NCBI GenBank assembly: GCA_018340375.1
Contig: JAFFJZ010000086.1
Span: 124,001-188,000, forward strand
Length of the DNA stretch: 64,000 bases
Reading direction: 5' to 3'
Source: Gonatopus flavifemur
Lineage: Eukaryota; Arthropoda; Insecta; Hymenoptera; Dryinidae
Positions 12,658-23,800 of the stretch are shown one piece after another. The stretch's first letter is position 1, and every line of letters starts with the position of its first letter. The notes beneath the pieces are model-generated. The model worked only from the letters and a program-made list of their open reading frames with translations. It ran no database searches and had not been told where the DNA came from. Both the position numbers and the translations under genes were made by a program.

Positions 12658-13361
12658 CTTCTTAGGACTTCTACAACCTCTACTACAACTACCGTCACGG
12701 CACGCTACGCGGTCATCCTCACCGACACACGGTTGTGTCGCTCCATCGGTTAGTATTTCCTTAAGAAATACTAATTCTTTCTTCAAACTGCGGTCCTGTG
12801 TTACTCAACCAGACCATCTAAGCAGTATACGCATTCGCAAGAACGAGATAGCACCTTCGAGAAGGGGAAAAACAACAAAAGTGAGTGGAGTTTTCCACAA
12901 TTCGGGTGGGAAAAGGAACTGAGTTTCCTTTCTTTTTTCGAAAATTCAAAATCAGTGCTTATCGTGTCTGTTCAAAAGGGAAAAATATTCTTTGCTCCGT
13001 GTTAAATTTAACCTTTTTTATTTTTTGATTAAATTCATTCATGTGTTCAATAATAGATTCAACCGCGTGGGAATTAAATTCAATCATTTTCCTCTAATCG
13101 TTTTTCTTTTTTGGTTTAGTGAAGGTCAAGGTTGAAAGTATAATCACCGATCTTCAAAGAAGAATCCATTATATAAAACAAAGGATCGAGGAACGGGACC
13201 TCGATATTAAAAACAATCGCGCTCCAACCTCTGGTGTAGCCTGGAGGAATTTCAAACGAAATGCAGCCGGCGACGATAGAAATTCTGCCCATTTCTCCAA
13301 ACAGTTAGATAATCTATGTATTTTCAAAAAATCTTTGGAAGTTAGACAAGAACTTGTTTAA
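12653..13361 (+). CDS. LTR-encoded spliced small protein; splicing would create its ATG
   Basis: The leader runs from the candidate initiator to a donor GTGAGT at 12881-12886. A strong acceptor (TTTTTCTTTTTTGGTTTAG) ends at 13119. Exon 1 ends in A and exon 2 begins TGAAGG, so joining them makes ATG AAG and opens an 80-codon frame ending at TAA 13359-13361. The product is charged, with a probable helix or coiled coil at its start (LQRRIHYIKQRIEERDLDIK) and no domain I recognise. Donor, acceptor and junction bases are kept in the 3' LTR. There, however, one extra base shifts the frame after about 13 codons. The same donor could serve other spliced messages of the element. There is no transcript evidence here. 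Confidence 0.5.
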
Positions 13362-14015
13362 AAGGAGGATTGAGATCTCACAGAAGACTCTCCTTGTGAA
13401 ACCTTGTATGGGAATCATCACTCCTGCCCTTCATGTGAATAATAGAAATCAAATGTCCAACAATTTCTTTCTCCCACCTACGTGCACTTCGAAGCATTCG
13501 TGCTCATTGTACAAAGTCCCATGGAAGAAATTGTTCCTTCCTTTTCCATCTCCTATATTCCTTCCGACGGCAATGGAGTTAACTGAGACGTCACCTTTTC
13601 CCTTCAAATCCCCCCTTTTAAACCACATTGCAATTCCATACTGTATGCTTAAAACTTACCTGGACAGCAAACGCGGTCAATGTATTCATGCTTTATAGAT
13701 AAACGGACTTCTCTTTCTAATATACTTTCCTCTCTCTCACTTTCTCTCCACTATACAGTATACGTGGGTGTATACCTCTCTTTCTAGTACTCATGTTTCT
13801 CTCTCTCTCTCTAATAGGAAACACATATACATCTTCCTCTATCAATCTTTCGCTCTTTTCATATAATTATGCCATTATTGAAGGGCTCGATTTCCTTCAA
13901 TAAAACAATTCAAAGGTCGGAATTTTACTAAAGGGAAGAAATAAGAAGAACTAATAAGAAGGATTTTCCATTTTTCATGTTTCAAAAACCAAAATTAACA
14001 AATTATCTCTTATTA

Positions 14016-14113
14016 CCGAGCAACCCTCGGAATCTGAAGATGTTGTTCAATTTACGTTTTCTCTCTTCTTTTTAACCTGTATCAAATGAAAATATTCACT
14101 GAGTAACCCTCAG
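14016..14113 (+). other. Two small hairpins with covarying stems in the LTR
   Basis: CCGAGCAACCCTCGG (14016-14030) and CTGAGTAACCCTCAG (14099-14113) can each fold into a 5-bp stem. The second stem position is C-G in one and T-A in the other. The 3' LTR has copies at 36523-36537, 36601-36615 and an imperfect one at 36683-36698, about 80 bases apart. The unit is therefore also a loose tandem repeat. Confidence 0.5.
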
Positions 14114-14428
14114 GAATATTTCAATGATTAATATCAAATTTATAATTGTATGAACCAAAGAATTAACCAAATTTTTCGTAATCCTTTCAATTTAAAATGT
14201 TGTAACTATAGTAACGAATTATTATTCAATAAATCATCAAATGAATATATATATATGAGACAATTCATTTCAGCATCCTAATCCTGGTCCTTGTGTAGGC
14301 ACATCCCTACCTAAAGCAGGGTAATCAGAGGGGTTGTCAGACTCTGATTTGACAATTCCTTAAAATATCCGCTCGTTTTAGATCAATCTTGAAGATTTTG
14401 ACGTAACAAGCGGTTATTATAAAAATTT

Positions 14429-14445
14429 TGGCGCAGTCGGTAGGA
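14429..14445 (+). other. Primer-binding site, tRNA-Ser type
   Basis: TGGCGCAGTCGGTAGGA is complementary to the 3' end of eukaryotic tRNA-Ser species whose acceptor stem begins GCAGTCG. The 297/17.6 group of Drosophila is, as I recall, also primed by tRNA-Ser. A 20-base gap separates the site from the LTR end at 14408, longer than usual. The LTR end itself is fixed by the 3' LTR and the target duplication. Confidence 0.7.
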
Positions 14446-15734
14446 CCAATAAGGATGTTGATATGAAAATTGTTTCTTCTTTTCAAATAATTACATTCAA
14501 AATTTTGGTTTCAAATTATGACTAATCGTTCAAATCAAACTTCGACTGAATATCTCATCACGATAAATCAAACCCAAACAAGAACCCTACGGTCTGTTTG
14601 AAAACAAGGGAGCTCGTAACTCAAAACAAATCGACATGAACCGTTTCATTCTTTAAAGTTTTCTATAGACCGATAGCACTCTCTCTTTCTAATCATAAAA
14701 CCTGGCAGCCTACGACGAAGCACCTGTGTCGCACAGAGGCGCCTGCGGTCAATTCGACCCCGATGCAAGAATAGTGACGAAATTAGGGTTCAACTACCTG
14801 CTTTACTTCAATGCTTACAAAGAGCCAAATTGAAGACTCCTATAATTTCCTTCACACTACGGTCAAATCAATTTTTCTTCCTTTCGCATGAAATCCTAAC
14901 GGTGACTCACTTTCTCTGAAGAATTGACTCTACACAAAAAGCACATCTGAATCCTTGTGTTAGACCCTTCGAATCGAAATAATATGAATGAATCACATGC
15001 GTATTGATAAATGATCGAAACCAATGAAAATCGAAATATGCAGAATTGAATAACCAGAAATCCATAAATTCTCAAAATGTCCATTTTTCCGAACTGTTGA
15101 ATAAATTTCAATGAAACTCCCTACGAATGACGCATTTTTCCAAATGAACATCAATTCAATGTTATAACTTATCACTAAAATTTTTGAGAGAGACGAACTT
15201 ATCAATTACGGATGCACTCTTCGAAACAACCCAAACGCGCGTACAATCGATAGCTGCATACCCCTTTTCGGACGCACTCTTCAATACAACTATAAAAACG
15301 GAAGCGTATAATTGGTAGCTGCGTACCCATTTGAATAACAAATTCATAATAAATAAAACACTCTTCAATATCCCTCTCAATATAAAATTTTAATGCAACA
15401 AATTAAGTTGAAGAAGTTGAACTTCGAAACATACAAGAACTTTAAAATATTCTGCATGATTATCAAGGAATGATAAGAAAAGACTTAAACCAATTAATAT
15501 CACTGCAATGAATGAAAGTTATTAATGAACAAAAAAATCTTTAAACCAGATTATGAATTGATTTAAATTATATTCACCCGGAGAAGGAAGAACAAAACAC
15601 AGTTCTTTAATAAATTGTTGATCAAACAATTTCTTTCACAAATGATAAGAATTTCAAAGAAAATTCATATCTACTAAATCACTATTCATTGAATCGAACC
15701 TAGAAATTCATCACTTCCACTATTTTCATGTAGC

Positions 15735-16115
15735 GACTTCAATGATCGCTGACATAAATAACACTTTATCAAAGATCCACCACTTCAAATCTTCTAAGAT
15801 CTGTTTCAAAGATCTCAACTACCTTGCACAATCAAATAAAATGATTGATAACACTTCATAATAAAGAAATCATAAATTTCTTCAAAATAAGTTTAGTGAC
15901 TTTGACTATCGCAAATATAAAACATTTTCTATATAAAATCTACCCCTTCAAATCTTCTAAGATCTGTTTCGAAGATCTCAACTACCCTACACAATCAAAT
16001 GAAAGGATTGATAACACTTCATAATAACGAAATCATAAATTTCTTCAAAATAAGTTTAGCGACTTTGACTATCGCAAACATAAAACATATTTTATATAAA
16101 ATCTACCACTTCAAA
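15735..16115. repeat. 163-bp tandem repeat, about 2.3 units
   Basis: CACTTCAAATC-like starts at 15781, 15944 and 16107 are exactly 163 bases apart. The first two units are about 93% identical by eye. It lies in the leader region of the giant element. Confidence 0.85.
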
Positions 16116-16448
16116 TCTATTTGGATTTGATGTACACATCACAATTACACTACAGATAGAAAAAACCCTGTTGCTGACTCACATAAGTCAAAACTAAAAG
16201 AATATTCAATGATGAATCGTGAATAACTAAATGAATCATTTTGAAACTCATTCCAGCTTTTGAATTACATGCGATCAGTGAAAACTAAGAACTCAAATTA
16301 TCAATGCTTCCAATTTCTTCACAAAACCAAGGAAGCTATGCATACAAGCAACTTTCAATGAAAGTTATGAAGTAGTAAACTACATTCAATGAATACTCTA
16401 TAATAGTGCAAAGAATTCTGTTCTTGCTCTTTCCAAATATTTCAAAAT

Positions 16449-16620
16449 GTTAAGTAACAACCGCAACGACAGGTTAACTTACGATATTGGAAAGAATTAA
16501 GCTTATGTATGTGCAATGTTAACGACAACCGCAACGACAGGTTAACTTTCATATTCTTGAACTAAAACTGTGTTTCAAGAATATGATAAATGTCAACAAC
16601 TACCACAACGAAAGGTTAAT
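16449..16620. repeat. Three spaced copies of a ~28-base motif
   Basis: AACAACCGCAACGACAGGTT or a close variant occurs near 16455, 16525 and 16595, about 70 bases apart. The first two copies are bracketed by GTTAA sequences. No function is recognised. Confidence 0.65.
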
Positions 16621-17434
16621 GCACATTCATGACTTACAAGAAACAGAAAGCAAAATGCACACGATTTCAAACGAATACCGATGAAACTGATTGAAAGTAT
16701 CGTAAAAATTTTATGTAAACTCCAAAGCAAACTGAAAAACTAAAGCGACAAATAGGAAACATTGAAATAAAATCAAAACTATTCGACGAATCTAAAGAAG
16801 ACAGACGTTTATCCTGACGAGAGATTGAAAGGAATAAACGACACAGAGGAATTACCCTGTGAAGCGAGAAATAAACAATTGAGAAGAAATTGAAAACAAT
16901 CAAATTGAATTGAAAGATTATAATGTTCAAATTCAGTTACGAAAAGAAACTTGAGAAGTTATAATAACCTGTCATGAACAGTTATAAAAATCTAATAGAT
17001 ATATGAATGGAAAAAATTGATTAATCAAGACGAACTTTGGAACTTGAATGATGTTCGATAAATCACCCACTATAAATTGAACAAAATGAAACGATAACTA
17101 TGAACAAAGATAGTTTAAATTCATAATTGAATATTCTAACCTGAAGCAAATGGAATAAATCATCGAATGACTAAACCTTCGTTTCGTACTAACAACAGAA
17201 ACTGTCACACTACAAGTTCGAAAAGAAATTCACTCCTAAACGATTCTCATCATTTGTTGTTTCACATTCACTAATTGTACCTCACTTGAAGCACAAATCA
17301 CTGAACTTTTTCAAAACAACACTTCACACACTTTTTGCTGTTGCTCTTGAAGCTCCTAGCGTCGACAAAATATTCCTCCTGGAATAACTTGCACTTTTTC
17401 ACCTTGTGGAGTAGAAACTTCAGTGTTCCTGAAC

Positions 17435-18271
17435 CTAAAACAGGAAGTGCGCTGGAGTAGATAAGGAGTTCACTCCTTTCCGAAGTCCATCTGGATTACA
17501 TTCTTCCTCCGCTACTCGATAACCACTGATATAATACTTCCAAAGTCCCAAAGAGTTATCGTGAGCTTGATGGAAGCCTGTGAGAAGAATGTATGAGTAA
17601 AACCTGTTTAAAAACCGTGAATACTATCGGAAAACTTATATAAACAACATTTATAAAAAGTTCAACTACTTAAATTCTATCAAAAAGTCATCGTCTTGAA
17701 CCTCTTGACATACGATAAGAATATGTAATTTGAATTGTAGACGGATAACCAGAAATTCCTTCTATACTTGTCGCTAGACGTCTAGAACCTTATATTTCTG
17801 ATGCGCTTTAGTCGTCTCTCATCTTAAACGACTCTGTTCTTGGACGTTTCTTCACCAATAGTCCTTTGGCTCTTTGGTATTCTGATCCTAAATGCTGTGG
17901 ACGATAAGCATACATTGTATTACATTGCATTGATATATTAGTTGACGAAAGATGATTTTTAAGTAAAGGTGGATGTACACAATCCATGAGATTCTACTAC
18001 ACTACCTTTTCTATACTCGCAATACCATTGAATGAGAGTATTGCGTATACAACTACTATCGTTAAATGAATTCTTCACATTTTTATCAATAAGGAATAAA
18101 ATTTTTGATTTTGATGAAATACATAGTTCTTAAATTCTTTGAACATTCAACGTTGGAGTCTATTTGATAGTTTTACATGCATTTCAATACTCACCTTGTA
18201 TCCTGTTTTTGGTTGAACTTACTGGATTTGAGGCAAGAAGATTTTATTGAAACATTAAAGTACATCGACAT
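17435..18271 (-). CDS. Antisense spliced gene, 4 coding exons, 102 codons (hypothetical)
   Basis: I assembled this from splice signals on the strand opposite gag-pol. Exons: 18290-18195 (ATG at 18271-18269), 18055-18006, 17894-17856, and 17577 to stop TAG 17437-17435. Junctions: CTTTTTACAG acceptor before the first exon, then donor GTGAGT; acceptor GATAG, donor GTAGTG; acceptor CCACAG, donor GTGAAG; acceptor TCTCACAG. Incoming and outgoing phases match at all three joins (2, 1, 1), and the last exon is open for 46 codons in that frame. The product is small, mixed in charge, with four cysteines; I recognise no family. It lies between LTR and gag, so it may be an accessory gene of the giant element. 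The model is inference and the GATAG acceptor is weak. Confidence 0.45.
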
Positions 18272-18290
18272 CCTTCCTACGTCCGAGTTG

Positions 18291-19017
18291 CTGTAAAAAG
18301 AGTTTAAAATTTTCAAACAAAGAAATAGTTCTTATTATCATTTTAAAAAATTCTGACACTTATCTGATATCAGCTGCCTTGCGACGAAAAACACGTTCCT
18401 GCGATTTAACCCTGGAATCATTGTACTCTCAGGTTAAAACACACTCACTTTTACACATTGCATCATTCACAATCCTCGATATTAATATCTTGATGCGCGA
18501 TTACGTTGCCGGTTTGTTTCACGGGTCCAAACAATAGACACTGTCAGTTTGTTTACGTCTGCTTTCCGAGTCCACGAGACTTGAGAACGCACGTGTTCAA
18601 GAGTGGTGCGTTCGCATTGCGTTACGTGTCCACGCGTCTCGGAAAATCCAGTAAATTGCTAGCGGAAAGCCAATCACATGACGAGGAATTATTGATGAGT
18701 ATTCCGACCAATTTTGAAGTGTTGAATGCCAATATTTCGCTTGTGTGCTGAGAATGAAGAGTGAATAATACGAAACGATGAATGATTACGCATATATATA
18801 TATGCACATATTTTGAAGGATAAACCAATTACGATTCGGTCATCAAGTAAAATCTAGTAACCTACTCGATAACACTAGACTAACGCGAACCCTTAACAAG
18901 GAACCAATCAAATTTCTCAAATAAATAAATCTCTCCGCAAACAACCGAGCTATCGCGAATGAACAATTCCATTAACAAAGGATTATAAATTCTCTTCTTT
19001 TACCTTAAACAAGGTAA
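18291..19017. other. Region upstream of gag, no clear gene
   Basis: An 81-codon plus-strand frame (18506-18751) has no recognisable domain. The stretch could also carry the promoter for the minus-strand gene that starts at 18271. The bases before the gag ATG read CAAGGTAAATG, which is also donor-like. Confidence 0.35.
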
Positions 19018-20808
19018 ATGTCAGGCATTAACACCCGTAGTAAGAGCAAAAAATTGACGGAAGAATCAAAAGATAAATCTCTGAACCAAAAAACCTTAGA
19101 CCCAATAGAAGAAGGAGAGAAGAAAGACGAGTTTGACAATATCGAAGACCTTTTTTCATCATCTTGCAAACTCGCGCGTACTCCAGAAAAAAGAGGAACT
19201 ACCGAGAATAAAACTGCAAACAAAAAGGAAGAAGATAGTTCGAACGGAAGCGATTTTGAAAATACAATTCTCGCTGGCCAATTGAGTGGAACTTCTATCG
19301 AGAACAAAAAAGAAATACCAAACCAGTTCCTAAGTAGTACTCTTCTCAAAGAAAACGAAGCTACTGGTGGAACCAATGTAAATTCAATCTCTACGATCTT
19401 AGAGACTGAAAAAACTAAGGAAGAAATCGAAAAACCTAATAAACGATCTATAAGAAAACTCACTAGGGAAATCACTAAAGGAACTATAAAGCGACTCATC
19501 AGAAATACTACAAGGAAAATTGTTGTCAAAACTGCAAAAAAACGTCAAGGAAAACTTATTGTACTACAAAGGACTACAAATTCACCAGACAAAATGGGAG
19601 ACCAGTATATTAAAATTCAAAACGCGGTATCGTTGATCCCTGTCTTCTCTGGAACTCGAGATGGATGTAACTTCAGCGAGTTCGCTGCCGCCTGCAACGA
19701 TGCAAGATTACTCATCAATCCTGCAATGGAGAGAAATCTAACCACATTGATTCGCTCAAAATTAAGAGATGGATCATTACATATTGTTCGAAGTTCAAAT
19801 CCTGTGTGGATCGAGGAATTACTCAATGTATTGGAAGGGATTCATTCCACCCGTGAATCGAGTATAGAACTCATTGGCAAATTGGGAACTCTATGTCAAA
19901 AAACACACGAAGATGCAGCTTCTTATTCCAGTCGAACTAGGAAATTGGGTTCGAGAATAATAGAAGCGTATAAAAATGAAAATGACAACGCTATATCTGC
20001 TGAAAGAACAGAAGAATTTGAAACCGCCGTTTGTAAAGCTTTCGTGCGAGGGTTGAAACAAGAAATCTTCGCTCTGATGACTGAAAGAGAACATCTCAAC
20101 GTTGCCGGACCAGAAGCCATTACCCTTGAAAAAGAAATTGCAGTTCAAAAACAATTAAGAACTTTATCACTCAAAGAAGAAAAATGTGTACTCTGTGATG
20201 AATTCGGACACAAATCAGATGATTGTCCGATTTTGAACAGAGACAAAAATGAAAAATTTACGCGATGTCAAATTTGTAGTCGTGACGGTCATACTGCGAT
20301 TCAATGTAATAAATACAGGAAATCAAATGATAACACTCAACTACAGTGTCAAATATGCAAAAAATATGGACACGAAGCCAACGTATGTAGAAGTCGTGAC
20401 GCCTCGAGATGCGCAAATTGCAACAAACGAGGACATACCGCACGGGAATGTCGAGATTCTTTCCAAAGGAACGCAGACACCTGTCAAATTTGTAAGAAAA
20501 TCGGCCATCGAGCGGACGAGTGTAGATATTATGCACCTATCCGAGCGGTGCAGCCGAGAAGATGCCAGAAATGTAATTCAATTGATCATACAACTGAACG
20601 TTGCCCTTTGCATAGACCGTGTCCAAAATGTAACCAAATGGGACATTTTGCTAGAGAATGCAGAAATTCTACTTCATGTCAATATTGCAAAAGAAATGGA
20701 CATGAAGCAAAAAATTGTCCAGAGATTATCACACGAAATACGAGAAACACGATGCGATGTCGATTTTGCAAGAGAATGGGTCACTCCATCGAAACTTGTT
20801 TTAAATAA
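19018..20808 (+). CDS. gag: Gag of the giant element with nine zinc knuckles
   Basis: The frame has 596 codons with a clear ATG. The N-terminal 190 residues are rich in Lys, Glu and Thr. A capsid-like helical region follows at about residues 200-380. The C-terminal third, from about residue 390, is a row of nine C-x2-C-x4-H-x4-C knuckles (for example CQICKKYGHEANVC and CPKCNQMGHFAREC). Most Gag proteins have one to three, so this is a strong outlier, closer in layout to cellular CNBP-type proteins. Gag should package the RNA and build the particle. It is intact. Pol is in the -1 frame but opens only after the Gag stop, so simple overlapping frameshift expression is not evident. Confidence 0.85.
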   Translation: MSGINTRSKSKKLTEESKDKSLNQKTLDPIEEGEKKDEFDNIEDLFSSSCKLARTPEKRGTTENKTANKKEEDSSNGSDFENTILAGQLSGTSIENKKEIPNQFLSSTLLKENEATGGTNVNSISTILETEKTKEEIEKPNKRSIRKLTREITKGTIKRLIRNTTRKIVVKTAKKRQGKLIVLQRTTNSPDKMGDQYIKIQNAVSLIPVFSGTRDGCNFSEFAAACNDARLLINPAMERNLTTLIRSKLRDGSLHIVRSSNPVWIEELLNVLEGIHSTRESSIELIGKLGTLCQKTHEDAASYSSRTRKLGSRIIEAYKNENDNAISAERTEEFETAVCKAFVRGLKQEIFALMTEREHLNVAGPEAITLEKEIAVQKQLRTLSLKEEKCVLCDEFGHKSDDCPILNRDKNEKFTRCQICSRDGHTAIQCNKYRKSNDNTQLQCQICKKYGHEANVCRSRDASRCANCNKRGHTARECRDSFQRNADTCQICKKIGHRADECRYYAPIRAVQPRRCQKCNSIDHTTERCPLHRPCPKCNQMGHFARECRNSTSCQYCKRNGHEAKNCPEIITRNTRNTMRCRFCKRMGHSIETCFK

Positions 20809-20885
20809 AAATCACCAAATACTAGTGGAAAATTTCGCACCTTCTGTAAGAATAATTCTCACACAATTGACGAATGTAGTGTCCG

Positions 20886-23800
20886 ATGAGACGCTCAAAA
20901 TATAAGGAGCTCGGGAATTTCCCAGAGCCCCCCTCAGAGGGAGGCTGGAAATCGAAACCAAATTCCTTCTCACAATTCAAACACCACGCGTCCGAATCAG
21001 AATGTTCACTACGCGATGATCCACGCAGAAGACATTATGGAACAGCCAATGTCAAACTAGCTTTAGAACAACACTCCCCAGCTATCAAAGTGAAAATAGG
21101 TTCGCGAATCGTCACCTTCTCATTAGATTCGGGAGCAGGAGTATGTTTAATTGAAGAAAATGTAATAAAAGACTTAACTCCCATAAATACCGAGGAAATC
21201 CTCCACTTATCCGGAATTTCTCCAGAAACGGTCCCCACCATAAGGAAATTCGATATGAAATTTATTGGATATGTAACGACCTTTCACGTAGTACCCGATG
21301 ACTTTCCTATTGAAAACGACGGTATAATTGGAGTACCTTTTCTATCGAAACAAAGAACAAGAATTAATTGGGAAGAAAATTGCTTAGAATTAAACGAATT
21401 AAAAATACCCTTCATTCAAACCGCTAAAACATACATGATCTATCCTCGCACTCGACAAATCATCAAAATCCAATTAAAAAATACAGATTTAGACGAAGGA
21501 TATATATCGCGAATAGACATGGCCAATGGTGTGTATATGGGAAATGCCGTAGTAAAAAATTACCAAGGGTATACCTATATGCCTATCGTTAACGCTACCG
21601 ATGAACAAATTAAAGTAAAATTACCAGAACTTGAGTTAGAGGAACTAGAATGGATAAATCCAAACCCTATGAAATCTACTAAATCGCGAATTACTAATCG
21701 GAAAAAGAGGAACCTATATAAAATTTCGAATAAATCGGTTAAATTAAATGAAAACGAAACAGATAGATTCGAAAAAACTAGACAACTGTTAAGATTAAAT
21801 CATCTCAATCAAGAAGAAAAAGAAGAAGTCGAAACTTTAATAAAAAAAAGCTTAAATAGATTTCACATTCCTGGTGACAACTTGACACATACAGATGTAC
21901 TTGACAATGAATTACCCACGACAGACGACAAACCTATTCATACTAAACAATATAGATTTTCTCCTAATCTAAAAGAAGAAATAGTCAGACAAGTTGATAA
22001 AATGCTCAATAATAATATTATTCAACCATCTAAATCCCCATACAACACCTCAGTATGGATAGTCTCGAAAAAAGCAGATAGTCATGGAAACAAACGTTGG
22101 AGATTAGTGTTGGATTTTCGTGCCTTGAACGAAAAAACAGTTAACAATGCTTATCCACTACCAAATATCACTGAAATTTTAGATCAACTTGGAGATGCTA
22201 AATATTTCAGTACCTTCGATCTCGCTGCTGGATTTCACCAGATTAGAATAAGTGACAAGGACAGACATAAAACCGCATTCTCAACTCCACACGGGCACTA
22301 TGAATTTTTAAGAATGCCCTTCGGATTGAAAAATGCTCCCGCCACCTTTCAACATCTCATGGACATTGTCCTAACGGGTCTACAAGGTGTAGAACTCTTT
22401 GTTCATCTAGATGATATTGTTATTCACGCTAAAACTTTGAGTGAACATCGAAAAAAATATTTGAATTTAATTTCACGATTGAGAGAAGCAAATCTCAAAT
22501 TACAGCCCGATAAATGAGAGTTCTTATGTCGAGAATTAGTTTATCTCGGACATATAATTTCAGATGAAGGACTAAAGCCTGACCCGAAGAAAATCGAAGC
22601 TGTTCGAAAATTCCCTATTCCAAGGAACCCCAAAAACATTAAACAATTCCTAGGATTGGCTGGATACTATCGCCGATTTATCCACAATTTTCCTAGAATT
22701 TCAAAGCCCTCAACAAAATTGTTACAGAAAGATATTCCTTTCGAATGGAATCAATTTCAACAAGAAGCTTTTGAAACCTTAAAAAATTGTTTATGTCAAG
22801 AACCCGTATTACAATATCCTGATTTCAATAAACCATTCCTATTGACTACCGATGCAAGTGGTTACGCGATAGCAGGAATATTAAGTCAGGGACCAATCGG
22901 AAAAGACCAACCCTGTGCCTATGTATCTAGATTACTCAACCAAACTGAAATGAAGTACAGTACGTATGAAAAAGAGGCACTAGCTATTTTATATAGTGTA
23001 TCTCAATTTCGACCGTATTTGTATGGAAGAAAATTCACTATAGTAACGGACCACAAACCTCTAGTATGGATGAGGACCGCGAAAGACCCTACTTCACGTT
23101 CAACTAGATGGAGACTTAAACTCGAAGAATATGATTTCGATATAGTCCATAAAGCCGGGAAGATGAACGTCAATACTGACGCTTTATCTAGAAATCCCTC
23201 GGTAGATGATACAGACATGACGATTGATGAATATGACAAAGGTACAGATAACGAAAAAATACTCAAAGATATTAAAACACTTTATACAACTGACGTTCAA
23301 CCTAGGAGATCCACTAGGATTCCAAAATTAACACAAAAAGGACAGCAATACCGTGAAGAAATACGACAACGGAATAGAAGAATTGAAAAAGAAGCCAATG
23401 ACGAAGTAGAAAGATTCATTGAAAAATTCACTGATGAACAAAATCCATTGAATAAAGTAGAAAATCCAATAAACAATCAAATTCCGTTAGAGCCAATGAC
23501 AGATCACCATGAACATCAAAGAAACGATATGATTGGTGAAAATCAAAATAATTTCGCAAATGAAATATCTGACTACGAATTAGATAATGAAGAACTATAC
23601 CCCACACATTCGAACGATAGCATCGTAGAAAATCATGATGAAATAATACACGATGGTCCTGTCGAGCCCGTGAATAATGATGAATATTCTGAAATCGGAG
23701 ACCCCGATGAAGAAGAAACCTATGAAAACTTATACAAAAATTTGGATAAATTATTTCTTGGTTCAAACATATATGAATCGAGAGATCCTTTAGAATTAAA

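Larger units (their letters stand above)
10511..14408 (+). repeat. 5' LTR of the giant element, 3.9 kb
   Basis: This LTR is repeated at 33001-39024 apart from a mariner insertion and small indels. Candidate signals are an initiator TCAGTC at 12652, a donor GTGAGT at 12881, an acceptor ending at 13119, and AATAAA at 13899-13904 and 14228-14233. Microsatellite-like CT and TA runs are frequent. The minus-strand 74-codon frame at 11388-11612 is duplicated at 33890-34114 because it lies in the LTR; I cannot assign it a function. Confidence 0.93.
14446..17434. other. Long region between primer site and gag: repeats and possible minus-strand exons
   Basis: There is no plus-strand gene. It contains a 163-bp tandem repeat (15735-16115), a roughly 70-bp repeat (16449-16620) and a 77-bp imperfect duplication at about 15200-15325. 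On the minus strand, a clean acceptor (CGCTTCACAG, reverse of about 16857-16866) is followed by an open frame to 16667. A donor near 14910 could join to a frame at about 14840. These may be further exons of antisense genes, but I could not assemble them. Confidence 0.4.

Noticed and set aside
13354..13698. 114-codon plus-strand frame in the 5' LTR
   Set aside because: It starts without ATG. The 3' LTR copy diverges at its end through indels, so coding constraint is not evident.
14409..14428. Extension of the giant LTR up to the primer site
   Set aside because: The 3' LTR stops at GTAACA (39024) and the 4-bp target duplication follows directly, so these 20 bases are leader, not LTR.
20797..20808. 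Frameshift signal TTTTAAA at the end of gag
   Set aside because: A -1 slip would meet TAA at 20802-20804 and TAG at 20877-20879 before pol opens, so it cannot feed pol.
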